Below are positions 47,171 to 59,200 of a DNA stretch of 64,000 nt, piece by piece; position 1 is the first letter of the stretch; each line of letters opens with the position of its first letter. Made by a program: the position numbers and the translations under genes. The notes beneath the pieces are model-generated. The model was not told the DNA's origin, did not search any database, and was given only the letters and a program-made list of their open reading frames with translations. The stretch comes from Bolinopsis microptera (Eukaryota; Ctenophora; Tentaculata; Lobata; Bolinopsidae): NCBI RefSeq assembly GCF_026151205.1, contig NC_087076.1, forward strand, positions 10,020,902-10,084,901, in the 5' to 3' direction.

Positions 47171-47459
47171 GGAGGCTGAGGCATGTTTTTGAGAGGGACG
47201 GTATAATAGCTTGTGGTAACAACTGGCCTTTACTTTAATAGGATGAAGTTTTAGTTTTAGGACAGGAAGAAGGCATTAAGAAGATTTGCTCTTTGTTTAC
47301 AAGGCAGAATATAAGCAATGTTGGTTATAATATGTATCAATATCTAGATCTTCGTTTATCAATTTTCACTAAATGGGTTTAAAATTTTAATAGGGAGGGA
47401 AATTCATCAACTTTATAAAAAATGTGCTAAAACTTTAATTATTTGTTTAATTGATTATT

Positions 47460-48080
47460 TGTTTAATTGAGATACTTTGAGCGACTGGAAATAGAAAAAC
47501 TGGCCAAGGCCAAGGGTAAACAGACAGTTTTCAAAGTCGCTATAAAGGGTGGTCGCAAGATTGATGCTGTATTACACTCAATCGAGCAATTTGTGAGAGA
47601 CCACCGGCCACCCTGATTTAGAGATTAAGAAACTGTTTGTGTGTGTAGGGACTAACGACATACGATACTGTCAGACTGGCATTATAAGATTATACAGGTC
47701 TTAAAAGCCCTCTGCAGAAATTTATGTCCAAAATTAAAACCTTAGCTCCCTCAGCAAATATCTTTGTCCAGTCCCTCCTCCCTATACCTGCTAATGGTAA
47801 CCCCAAAGGAGAACAAAATTAAATGTGGTCTTTATGAACAAATTACTCTTTAGTCTTTGTTCCAAATTTAGATTATTTTACCTTGATGTCTTTAGTTTCC
47901 TTAGTTCATGGGGCAACAGGAACTACCAGTTATTTCCTAATTATAGTCTACACTCGAAGAAGTGGGATATTCACCCCAATGATAGGGGTATGGGTGTGTT
48001 AGCAAGACACTGTATCAGGTATCTTTCTCATTCACTCAACATGGTTTACTCCGTTGGGTTACTGAGATCGGTATAAGTAT
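47460..48080 (+). pseudogene. Decayed retroelement ORF with SGNH esterase domain
   Basis: Across frames one reads KKLFVCVGTNDIRYCQ, then FMSKIKTLAPSANIFVQSLL, and finally SKKWDIHPNDRGMGVLARHC. These are the central and C-terminal blocks of an SGNH/GDSL hydrolase: GTND, the QSLLP strand and the catalytic D-x-H in DIHPN. SGNH esterases are known in the first ORF of CR1/L2-type LINEs. Frameshifts and stops near 47615, 47670 and 47815 show that it is a relic. Confidence 0.65.
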
Positions 48081-48084
48081 GATT

Positions 48085-48900
48085 CATATTTTTTAGATAA
48101 ATTATCTAAATGATGTATTAAAAAGTAAATTCTGAGTGATAGACACCTGGGTAAAACACGACCGTGACATTACTACACATGGGAATAAATGACCAGCAAC
48201 ACTGCATATGAACCGGGAAGTTTAATTCTGTTGCTCGAAAAGTTTGTGGTAAAAGAGAAAAGTCTGCATGCTACGTGTCTGTGTTGTCCAAGTTATGTTC
48301 ACCCATTGGATTATTTGTCAGTTCACTAATTGTAGATATCATACTAACCTACATAAGTTTAATTGTCTCGCAGTCTCGTGTGTAAACGAGGATTTGATTA
48401 GGAAAACTTATACGAAGGAGATATAGGTCATGAATTAATATGATTATGAATATATTACACGTCCTCTTAATTTAGGTAACACGACATCTGTCCAACAGTA
48501 CTATTTTCTTGTGTTTGAAGTAATATCTCAAATTTGGCACATAGAAACTCGCTCAAACTTACACAGATTATCCGTCCTAAAACCACCATACTTTATGGAA
48601 AGTTTCCAGAAAATCGTACAATAGGATACGAATAAACTATTGTCAGAATAACCTATTTTCTGAGTCGGACAGATGTTGCCTAATCAGTTTAATGTGGTTA
48701 CCGTCTCTAAAGTTGACACGAGAGTTATTTATAATCTCCTATCTAATATTATTCAAAGTCAATCCTGTAAACTGATACTCCTTTTTTAGTAATTTGTACA
48801 TGTGTTGTCTCCTTCTGATTTCCAGACTATTACCGGTCACGCTAAATTATAATGACATCATTGTGTCTAAAGAAATCGCTGGCATCACTCAGTAAGCTGC
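48085..48900. other. Stretch without a supported feature
   Basis: AT-rich, with no recognisable exon, domain or repeat boundary. Confidence 0.35.
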
Positions 48901-50046
48901 GCGTCTTTGGTGCGTGTCTTGTTGGAATGCATCAATCCGTATGCAGATCGGCGAGATGCGAAGGATTGACATCGTGAATCAAACTTTTATATTGTACATT
49001 AATTCTTTCGAGTGAAAAGTTTGGAGGACTTCGCTGCTTCGACGCGCCGCGCAAACTAGCATTCTTGCTTCGCAGAGCAACGATCTGGAAGGGTTGACAT
49101 CGTCAATCAAGTTAATGGGTGATACTCGTAAAATATTTGTTCCATATGTTTGACCGTCGACGAGTCCAACTCGGCGCGCGTCCTGGTAGGTTGTAAACCT
49201 ACAACAATCAAGTGAAAAGTTTGTAGCGCGATGTGTTACTGTGCTGCGCCGCGCACTCAATGAGGCTTCACTCGCTAGATCGGCGAGTTTGGTTACTGTG
49301 CCGCGCCGAGCTGCGATGAATTGACATCGTCAATTAAGTGAAAAGTGTGACTGGAAAAAGTCACACTTACATACTATGTTTTTAATGAATGAGTAAGATT
49401 CGCGCATGGTAAAAATTGATGATTTATTTGCCCAACGTAGCGCCGCGCGCATCACCAATAAATGAATCCAGAAAATTGCGGAAAATAACTTTGCGAAGGA
49501 GGAACTTCACTATAAATAATTAACACATGGCTATCAACGGGTGATACTCGTAAAATATCTGTTCCATATAATGTGCCTCATATTTTGGAGGACTTCGTAT
49601 TTTGGAGGATTTCGCCGCGCCGCTTCGACGCGCCGCGCAAATTAGCATTCTTGCTTCGTTTCGAAGCAGTGCATCGAAGCACTGCTTCGGTCGCGCTAAA
49701 TCACTCTACAGTCGATTCTCTTATTTTCATCACTTTTAGTTTCGCATTGGATAGAGCACATGTTATACGCGCGCGTTACGTGTGATCATATTTGATTCAC
49801 GATGTCAATCCTTCGCATCTCGCCGATCTGTGGTTGCGAGAAGCATTATTTGATGCGCGCGCGACCCAGTAGTGCATCGCGCTACAAGATCATATTTGAT
49901 CCTGATTTCCTTAATTGTCGATGTCATCTCATGGCAGCTCGGCGCGGCACAGTAGCGCATTTTGCCGATCTAGCCAATGTCGCTGTGAGAAGCCTCATTG
50001 AGTGCGCGGCGCGGCACAGTAACGCATCGCGCTACAATGATTTCCC
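48900..50046. repeat. GC-rich mosaic repeat with inverted and direct blocks
   Basis: Blocks recur in both orientations. CGGCGAGATGCGAAGGATTG (near 48950) returns inverted near 49815. TTCGACGCGCCGCGCAAA recurs directly near 49038 and 49624. GGGTGATACTCGTAAAATAT recurs directly near 49119 and 49539. TACTGTGCCGCGCCG blocks at 49220-49330 return inverted at 49925-50030. A further fragment (AGCAACGATCTGGAAGGGTT) lies at about 60229. It is locally far more GC-rich than its surroundings and non-coding. Confidence 0.7.
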
Positions 50047-50050
50047 AATT

Positions 50051-50678
50051 GGCCCCACAAGTAGGAAGTAAAATAAGGACCTCTGTTCAAATCAAAATAG
50101 ATTCAAAATAGTCGGACAACTCAAAATAATAACGTGACTGTGCGCGTCCAATGGACGTAATGAAGGAAATTTGTTATGGTTATCGCAGGAGCAAGGAGAG
50201 ATCACGTTTAGAGTGCGTCTCTCTGATTAGCCCACGTCACTGCACACGTGACTCAGTGACTGTGCAGAGCCAAATATAATAGGGTGCTATGTAACTTGTG
50301 TAAGGTGTGTAAGGTGCGTGTAAGGGACATCTAATTTACTATTAAACACAGCTGGCCGGCAGAGAATTGAAAATATAAGGATTTTTTATGGATGAAATCG
50401 AAGCGAAAACCTTGTAACCCTATGTTTTAGAGTACACTGAACAAGATTAAACTGGTTATAATTATCATACTCAAGGGCAAATTGCTTTAAAATGTACTTG
50501 AATGTCATAGATGCTATTATACGCTTTAACCGGCTTATCGAGTGGCACCAGTCTCTCTCGCCAATATAGTTCTCAGCTTAATTATTATCGGGCTCGTGAA
50601 GGAAAGATCTCGAGTTCATAGGACGAAAACCCTTTTCCCAATTATTTGCTAACATTAACGAATACGTATATTAACCAA
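50051..50678 (+). repeat. Left inverted terminal arm of the Penelope-containing element
   Basis: This arm is uninterrupted and contains AGTGCGTCTCTCTGATTAGC, CCGGCAGAGAATTGAAAATA and GAACAAGATTAAACTGG. It pairs with the broken right arm and serves as the empty site that defines the insertions there. A degenerate partial echo (GACTGTGCAGAGCCAATGCA) lies just inside at about 50855-50890. Confidence 0.85.
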
Positions 50679-51180
50679 TATCAAAAAGGACTACCAAAGA
50701 TTGTATCGGTACTTCTATAGTATAAGCAGTATAAGCGGTATTTCTAGTCCGCAGTTTTATTCATAGAGGTTTTATGATGAACTAATTATTATCATATGAC
50801 TGTGTTAGGGCTACTTACAGATTGGTTGACGCTCCTGTTAGCGCACATCACTGCAAACGTGACTGTGCAGAGCCAATGCAGTGCCGTGTGTGTAAGGAGC
50901 GTCTATCCTGCATCATACCAACTCCCTAGGGACCACGCTTTCATTACAGAATGGAAACTATGAGAGTAATAGGTGGGTTTGCCGTTTATACAAGAGAAAT
51001 TCCTGTTCGTTTGTAACAATCTAATAATATAGCAGTTTGACAAAAACCTTTAAGTTAAGTTTTTTATAATTTAGGCGTTCATGTATGTTTCCTTGGATAT
51101 AAGTGGATACATTTTTGATAACTGAATACCGGTCTTCGTTTGCATCTAATGCTGGAAGTCAGTAGCAAAACATAAAATCA

Positions 51181-52378
51181 TTAAAATCTAAGGAATCTGA
51201 ATTAAAATTTCTCCCAGCCGATAAGGGCAACGCCACTGTGGTGTTAACCCACGAACAATACATAAATAAAGTTAATGAACACTTGACCTCAGGTAGCTAC
51301 ACCCTTTTGAACAAAGACCCCACACAATCCGTCACCTCCAAACTGCACAAAGTCCTCAAGAAACTTCACAATGACAAAAAAGATCACCACAGACCAACTC
51401 AACAAGATGCAGAACCTTCACCCTAGATGGCCTCAACTCTACGGACAACCTAAGATCCATAAACCTGGCGCACCCATCCGTCCCGTAGTTAGTTTTTACA
51501 ACACTCCCCTTCAAGCGCTCCACAAAGTCCTTGCCACAGTCCTCAAACCCCTAGCTCAGAATTCCCTACGCCTTAAAGACTCCTCAGACTTCAAGCACCG
51601 ATTCGACTCCTCCCTCAACCCCTCATACTCCTATCACTCCTCTCTAAACGTTAAGAGCCTCTACACCTCCTGTGACATGCGCCTGGCCCTTAAAACAATC
51701 ATCACATCCTACGAGCAAAAACCCACTCTCCTCCCCTCCAACCTCACCACCACCACCATAGGATCGCTCATCAACTTTTGCCTCGACAACTCCTACCTAG
51801 AATTCAACGGCTCCTTTTACTCCTAAGACGAAGGTGGCACCATGGCCTCCCCCCTCATCGTAGAACTAGCTGAAATACATCTCGCAGAAATAGAATCCTT
51901 AGCCCTCTCCTCATGTCCCGACCCTCCTCATACCTACGCCCACTTCGTTGACGATGGCCTCGGATCCTTCAGAGACAAACAGCACGCAGAATCCTTCCTC
52001 ACTTTCCTCAACTCGCTCACCGAAGACCTCAAATTCACTCAAGAACACCCTTCGTCTGACGGAACCATACCTTTCCTCGACGTCCTCATCCACCCTGACA
52101 AGTCCACCTCAGTCTACAGAAAACCCACCCACACCAACCTCTACACCAAGTATTCATCCTGCACCACAAACTCCTCCAAGAACGCCGTCATCCGATCCCT
52201 CACCAGAAGAGCTTACAACATCTGTTCACCTCGACACCTCGAAGACGAACTAAAGACTGTCAGACACGTTTGCCTTCAGAGCGGCTTCCCACCCCTCCGC
52301 ATCACCACCATCAAGGACGAAGTTCACCGCAAGTTCACCAACCCTCCCCGACATCAATCCTTAGCCTCATTCTACTGA
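51181..52378 (+). pseudogene. Penelope-like reverse transcriptase, inactivated
   Basis: The frames in order give FLPADKGNATVVLTHEQY (RT motif ADKG), PQLYGQPKIHKPGAPIRPVV, LNVKSLYTSC, EGGTMASPLIVEL, then YAHFVDDGLGSF (the RT catalytic VDD) and FLDVLIHPDK. This order and wording are characteristic of Penelope-like element RTs, not of LINEs or LTR elements. Damage: a frameshift near 51370-51420, a stop at about 51823 just before DEGGT, and Asn in place of the expected first catalytic Asp in the motif normally reading D-V-x-S-L-Y-T. The copy is therefore dead. Codon use is strongly C-rich compared with the flanks. Confidence 0.85.
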
Positions 52379-52950
52379 CAGACCAGAGATCACGCAATCA
52401 GCGTTTCCCTTCCTTTCCATCCCTCACTCTCCAAACCCATCTCCAAGATACTCGGACAACACGACATCAAAGTGACCCACTCATCAGCCACTACTCTCCG
52501 CAACCTTCTCACCAAGACGAAGACCACACCCCCCACTCAACTCACCCCCAACACCATCTACGAGATATCCTGCTCACAATGTCCCTCCAAGTACACTGGA
52601 CAGACCTACAGACCCCTCATCCAACGAATGAAAGAACACGAAAGATGCTACAGACTCAACAATGCCTTCGACGAAACCACAGACAGGATCAAATCCGCCC
52701 CCGCCCATCATGCCCTAACCACTGGACATTCCATCTCCTGGAACAACATAGAAGTCCTTAAATCACTCACCACACGATCTCAACTTGACTGACAGAACAT
52801 GCTGCTATCCAGATAAGACAACCCTCCATGAACCGTACTGATCGTGCCCCTAAATGTAGCTCACTATGGGACCCCATCCTTCCCAAGATCGCTTCATCCC
52901 TCAAGACCAGGCCATCTGGCATTTCCTTTTCATCTATCTCACAAGCCTAG
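52379..52950 (+). pseudogene. GIY-YIG endonuclease domain of the Penelope-like element
   Basis: In frame with the RT but separated from it by a stop at 52376-52378, the reading gives TIYEISCSQCPSKYTGQTYR, LIQRMKEHER and HHALTTGHSISWNNIEVL. This covers the GIY and YIG strands (YEISC, YTGQT), the conserved Arg and the H-x-n-H-x-I-x-W end of the Penelope GIY-YIG nuclease. After another stop near 52790 a shifted frame continues EHAAIQIRQPSMN and SSLWDPILPKI, the usual Penelope C-terminus. In the intact family this enzyme nicks target DNA to prime reverse transcription. Confidence 0.82.
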
Positions 52951-53060
52951 TTTTTTAATGTTATTGTAATGTAATCTGAACACTTTTTCCACCCTCACCA
53001 TTCCACCCTTTCACGTCACACACCACTCATCATTGACAGCACTACATCATATATAATCAC

Positions 53061-53613
53061 CAGAGCTCGACCGGGATTTGGCGATTTTGTCCCGGTCCCG
53101 GTCCCGGCCGGGATTTTGTTTTTAGCCGGGATTTTAGCCGGGATTTTTCCAAAATAAAGTCGGTTTTTGAGCGTATATTTGAGCCCGAATTTCACGAACC
53201 TGTGAACATTTTCCGAAAAGTTTTATTACAACAGTGCTCTACAGTGCTTCTTAATAGTTAGATCATTTCACTTTCTCGTCGCCAAAAGTTTATTGAAAAT
53301 TCAACTTTCAAGTCTTATGTGAAATGTTTATGTTACATGATCAAAATTCTATGAATTTTGATCAATGGTAGTTGGCAAATTTCAAGTCAAACAAAATTGA
53401 CTAATGTTCAAAATTAATTATATGTTCAACTGTTCACTTCATGAGTAACAAATTACAAAATGTTAGAAGAAAGCTGAAGTCCAAACAAACTTAGAAATAC
53501 TCAAGAGTCAGGGGCCTCGCCCTCATCAGCTTCTTCATCTGATGAAATAACTATGTCCACATTGATTTCGCGCTCTCTATCTCAGAGATAAAGAGAGAGA
53601 TAGAGAGAGAGAT

Positions 53614-53656
<43 letters not shown>

Positions 53657-53937
53657 AAGATAGAGAGAGATAGAGATTAGAGAGAGATAGAGTAGTTACT
53701 ACTACTTACTGTCAATTTTAACTTGACATACCTCAGTTTGTTCTGGAAGATTTTATTTAACATATAACACTGTTTCATTTTAACTGAGATTGAGAAATAT
53801 TGGAATAATCCCGGTCCCGGTCCCGGTCGGGATGAGGCTAATCCCGGTCCCGGCCGGGTTTTCATTTCGATCCCGGTCCCGGTCCCGGTCCCGGCCGGGA
53901 CTAAATTTCGATCCCGGTCGACCACTGATAATCACCC
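53061..53937. mobile_element. hAT-type non-autonomous element, 877 bp
   Basis: ATAATCAC occurs exactly on both sides (53053-53060 and 53938-53945), an 8-bp target duplication. The ends are CAGAGCTCGACCGGGAT and CAGTGGTCGACCGGGAT (reverse strand), with subterminal CCCGGTCCCGGTCCCGG steps in both. CAG tips with 8-bp duplications are the hAT pattern. A (GAGATA)n microsatellite occupies about 53576-53695. No transposase remains. Confidence 0.88.
53576..53695. repeat. GAGATA microsatellite
   Basis: Imperfect tandem AGAGATAG units inside the hAT-type element. Confidence 0.9.
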
Positions 53938-54068
53938 TTCACAACATCATCCCCAGTTGAAAACGATTTACACAAGTATTTTGAAAGCTCCTGCTAATAC
54001 AATCTTTCGTATCACTTATATGTTTTAAATATCCCCCTCCAGGTTGGTTAATATACGTATTCGTTAAT

Positions 54069-55712
54069 ACTTACTTGTACTTGATTAGGTCTCCTCAATC
54101 ATTCGAGTGGCCTGCACCAATGAACTCCCGTTTGTGACGTATCATCTCCCTCCAAAGTTTTCGGTCACTAGCCATCTCGCTCGCTCCTTCTAGGTCTATG
54201 TCTGTGTTTCCTGTAAACGCTGCAGCATCTTCCAGCAAAAATTTCCTCCAGTTCTTTCTTGGACGGCCCCTAGATCTTCTTCCATGCGCAGGGGTCCAGT
54301 TAAGCAGGTACTTAGGAAGCCTAGTGTCTGGCATTCTGGTGACATGGCCAAACCACCGCAGGCGGTTTGCTCCTATGAACGTCTCTACTGGATTTATCTT
54401 TGCACGCTCCAGCACTTCAGTGTTTCTAACCCGATCGAGCCATCTTATCCTAAGTATTCTCCTCAAGCAACGCTGATGGAACACCTCAAAGCGATGTAGC
54501 TGCTTTTTGGCTGTGTTCCAAACCTCACTACCATATAACAATATTGTCAAAACCGCTGCCTTATAAATCCTGATCTTTGTATAAGACTGGATGTTGCGGT
54601 TTTTCCATATATTACTCAGTTGATTGAAGGCTCCGGAAGCTTTCTGAATCCTAGCTGACAGCTCATGGTCGATAGTACCGTCGCTGGAGATAATTGTACC
54701 TAAGTACGTAAAATCACTAACTTGCTGCACTGGCGTGTCTTCAACAGTGATGTTCACTGTGGCTTCTTTCGTGTATGGCCGTTGAGAGGTTGCTTTACCA
54801 ATGACCATAGCCTCAGTCTTTTTTACCATTGAATCTGATACCTCCCTGGGCACCATACATACACAAAAGGTCAGTTGTTTCTTGAAGACCTTCCTCGCTG
54901 TTATCCAGTGCAGCCATGTCATCTGCATAGTCTGTATCTAACACAGTGATATCATCAACAAGCGGACTGATAGATCTTTGAAGAACCACTCCGTGGGACA
55001 CCACTTTGTTGCTTTCTGTTCTCTCAGCAGCCACATTGAGGCAGACATTAAAAAGTGGGGGACCCTGAATGTATCCTTGGCCACTGCCTGAACTTACTTC
55101 AAACCATTCTCATAGTTCACCATTGTGTCTAACAGCACTGACAGTTCCATTAAAGAATGCCTGTATTATTCGAATGTATTTACATGGCAGGCCATAATGA
55201 CTGAAAGCTTTCCAAATATAATTCCTGTCGATAGAATCAAAAGCTGCCTTGAAGTCCACAAAATTTACATACTGCAGGGGGAGATTATATTCAATGCAGT
55301 TATGTATAATAGTGCGGAGTGAATAAATCTGATCAATGCATGATCTTTTCTTTCTAAACCCACACTGATTGTCTCGTAGCAAACTTTCTAAACCGTCACT
55401 CATGCGTTGTAATATGATGATTTGATACAGTTTAGATGCTGTAGATCTTAGAGTGATCCCCCTATTATAGGAGCAATGAGAGGTATCACCCTTCTTTGGT
55501 ACAATTATCACGATGCCTTTCAACCAGTCGTCAGGCACTGCTTCTGAATTCCAAACTTTTGAGACAATTTCTCCATCCTATCCACAAGACCACTTGCCCC
55601 ATACTTTAACTGCTCATTAGAGATTTCGTCAATCCCAGCACTTTTGTGGTTCTTTAATTTTTTGAGACAGTTTAAAATCTCAAGTCTAGTGAGACAGTTC
55701 CTTAATCCCAAA
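54069..55712 (-). pseudogene. 5'-truncated LINE reverse transcriptase copy
   Basis: The copy is flanked by TATTCGTTAAT at 54058-54068 and 55713-55723, an 11-bp target duplication. The minus-strand frames give KNHKSAGIDEISNEQLKYGA, VPKKGDTSHCSYNRGITL, FVDFKAAFDSIDR (first catalytic Asp present), DTDYADDMAALDNSEEGL (catalytic YADD) and then the long C-terminal part DFTYLGTIISSDGTIDHELS, LYGSEVWNTAKKQLHRFEVF and RLRWFGHVTRMPDTRLPKYL. Frameshifts or stops near 55540, 55095 and 54840 inactivate it. The apurinic endonuclease part is missing. The 3' end (CAAGTACAAGTAAGT on the minus strand) looks like a short tandem tail rather than poly(A), as in RTE-type LINEs. The wording of the C-terminus is that of the widespread craniofacial-development-protein-2-like group. 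Confidence 0.88.
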
Positions 55713-56292
55713 TATTCGTTAATGTTAGCAAATATTTGGGAAAAGGGTATTCGTCTTCTGAGCTCGAGATCTTTCCTTCACGAGCCCAATAATAATTAAG
55801 CTGAGAACTATAGTGGCGAGAGAGACTGGTGCCACTCGATAAGCCGGTTAAAGCGTATAATAGCATCTATGACATTCAAGTACATTTTAAAGCAATTTGC
55901 CCTTGAGTATGCTAATTATAACCAGTTTAATCTTGTTCAGCGTACTCGAAAACATAGGGTTAGAAGGTTTTCGCTTCGATTTTCATCCATAAAAAATCCT
56001 TATATTTTCAATTCTCTGCCGGCCAGCTGTGTTAAATAGTAAATTAGATGTCCCTTACAAGCACCTAGCGTACACACCTTACACAAGTTACATAGCACCC
56101 TATTGGCTCTGCACAGTCACGTGTGCAGTGACGTGGGCTAATCAGAGAGACGCACTCTAAACGTGATCTCTCCTGCGATAACCATAACAAATTTCCTTCA
56201 TTACGTCCATTGGACGCGCACAGTCACGTGCGGGCAGTCACGTGCAGCGTGACTGCCAATCAGATTTTGTTATTATTTTGAGTTGTCCGACT

Positions 56293-59200
56293 TAGTCAGG
56301 GACGAAACGGAATCTCGTTAGCTTTTCGTGTTAAAAGCGATTTCTCGACGGTTATCACCTCTCTAGATGATTCTTAAAACATTTGGACTTCATTGCATTT
56401 TTGAAATAAATGCAATGAGGGCGTTTTCGGCCACACCCTTTTTCAGTGTTTAGCGGTCACTCGAATTTTTGTATTTCGGCCCAGGAAGGTCTTAAAGACT
56501 ATTCCGATACACCAAAATGTGCCTAATAGCCCCATTTATATACAACTTATGAAGCAACTTATACCTTAAAATGGATCGTTTCGGAAATATGGCCGAAAAA
56601 CGGTTTTTGGCTTGACGCAGTTCATAATTTCCGTGATTTTTGGCATTTCCGAATAGGAAGGTCGTAGAGACTATTCTGATACACTAAAATGTACATAATG
56701 GCCACATTTATATACAACTTATGAAGCAACATATACCCTAAAAGGCTAATTTTCGGCAACGTGGCTGAAAAACGGATTTTTGCCTAGCGAACAATGACAG
56801 TATTCACAAATGGGCTATTGGACTGTTAACTAGAAAGGTCTTAAAGACTCATGAGCAACATAACATTTGTCACAAGATGTAAGATGACTCACTTTGTGTC
56901 CAGAAACACCTACAAAAATTGGAGAATGATCTACTTTATTGGGCATCTCTCTTAATGGGCCAGGCCAGCAGCATACTTGTGTCTTACGAAAGGGTAATTT
57001 TTCAAAATTACGGTTTTTTTAGTGAAGGTCAAAGTAAAGGTCAAAGGGTCAGTTGCTAACAGCAAATTGTTTGCAATTGCCGACTCATGAACATCATATA
57101 CTCAAAAACGTTCAATTTAGGAGTGATTAGTAAATAAGTTTAACTACTGTACTGCATGATTTGTGAAAACTCCAACAATTTTTCATTGGCACCAATTTAG
57201 CCAAAATGTAATTCAACTTTTAATTTATTCATTCCATAAAACCATGATATGTACTAAGACTCTTAGAATACCGGACCTAAAATAATTCGGCACTGGATCC
57301 GGACCCCACTTTATAATTATAATTGACTTCACTGCCTCGACCAATATTGGTCTGTAATCGCTGGATTGAGATCTGTTGGCTGCAGTTTAATTTAGCTCAT
57401 TTACCATAATAGTAATACCGCTGTGGTTTGGTTCGCATAGATTTTCCCATCATATGATAATGTGTGTCATTCCCTCGTTTTTTAATCAAGTGGTTACTTA
57501 TAGCTAGTTTTTTTGTTATTACAGGCACAGCTGCCTCGAGATCTTATCTAGGGCACTAATACATTAGTACTAGAACATTAGAACTGTAATTCTAGAACTT
57601 CAGATTAAGATTACTTGGCTGAATGGCAGGGTTCGAGATTCGACTCTAAAACACTCAGTTTAGGAGTGATTAGTAGATTTTACTACTGCATGATATGCGA
57701 AAACTCCAACTAGACAAGGATCATGCTTAATCAAAGTGTTCCTCGACTTGAACTTAAGTCTTGTAACCTACTGGAGTTTGGGCCACTGAATCGAATACGA
57801 CCTGATATTAATTTTAGGATGTCGGGAAATTCATTAAGATTTTTATTCTTTGGTTTTTCAATTGTGCTACGAATCCGAGTTTGAGTTGATAACACCGAAT
57901 TTCCTGTTTGACTCTCAAAGAGAGGAACCAAGGCTTAGGTTCCTCTTTTTGGCTCTGAGATCCAACTTTAAGATCGGACTTCGGAGATCCTCGCGTCGGA
58001 GATCATGTAAGTGTAACATCAGTACCGGAGATCAGACTTTTTTGCTTGATATTGGACCTATAAATCTAATTATATATTCGAAACAGCACGGGATGTAACC
58101 AAGGTTAATTTAGATAAGATATACCAGCTTTCGGGGTTGCAAGACCCCATGAAAGGCAGCTGCCTGCCGGCAGGCAGAGCATCCTAAATCCTCATGCTAT
58201 CCTCACGTTGACCATCTAGGTCCATACCCCAGCCTCTCATTAAAAAACAGCTATTGGGCCCGATATCCGTCCCTTGTCCCGTAGTGCCCCGTAAGTAAGA
58301 AATCGTTCAGATTTTGGTCATTTAGACCCCCTCCCCGATCTAAAATCCACTTTACCCAAAGCTGGAAAAATTTCACATGTGAAACCTAAATAGCTAAATC
58401 AGCATCTCGAGACCTTCTATTATATAAACCCCGTGATCCTACTATAAGCTTATAACTTATTAGGCATTGCATGCCGAAATTAAGATTCACCTCAACTGGT
58501 GACATGAACCTGGTATGTTACCTGAATGCCCTCAGTCAAATCTCGAACCCTGTTAATGTTATTCTGCCAGGTAACCTTAATCTAAGGTTCTAGAATTACA
58601 GTTCTAATGTTCTAGCATTAGTGCCCATGCCCCAGATAAGATCTCGAGGCAGCTCACAGCTGTAATAACAGAAGAACTAGCCAGTCACCACTTGGTTAAA
58701 AAACGAGGGAATGACACGCATTATCATACGATAAGAAAATCTATGCGACTGAAAAAAAGAATATGGGGTCATTCTTAAGTGGGAACCAAACCACTGCGGT
58801 ATTATAGGAAATTAGCTAAATTAAACTGCGGCCAACAGATCTCAATCCAGGGATTACAGATCAATATTGGTCGAGGCAGCGAAATCAATCATAATTATAA
58901 AGTGGGGTACTGGTCAGCGGTCAAGGAACAATCTGGCCCGGATCCAGTGCCGATTTATTTAAGGTCCGATATTCTTGGTACATATATCATGGTTTTATGG
59001 CATGAATAAATAAAAAGTTTGAAGTTGAATTTTGGTCAACACATTTTATTTAAGTTGGTGCCAAGGAAAAATTGTTGGAGTTGTCACAAATCATGTAGTA
59101 GTTATTTACTAATGACTCCTAAAGTGAGCGTTTTTGAGTATATGATGTGTATGAGTCGGCAATTGGGAACAATTTGCTGTTAGCAGCCGATCCTGTGACC

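Noticed and set aside
52270-52761. 163-codon Pro/His/Ser-rich frame
   Set aside because: It is an out-of-frame shadow of the C-rich Penelope GIY-YIG region.
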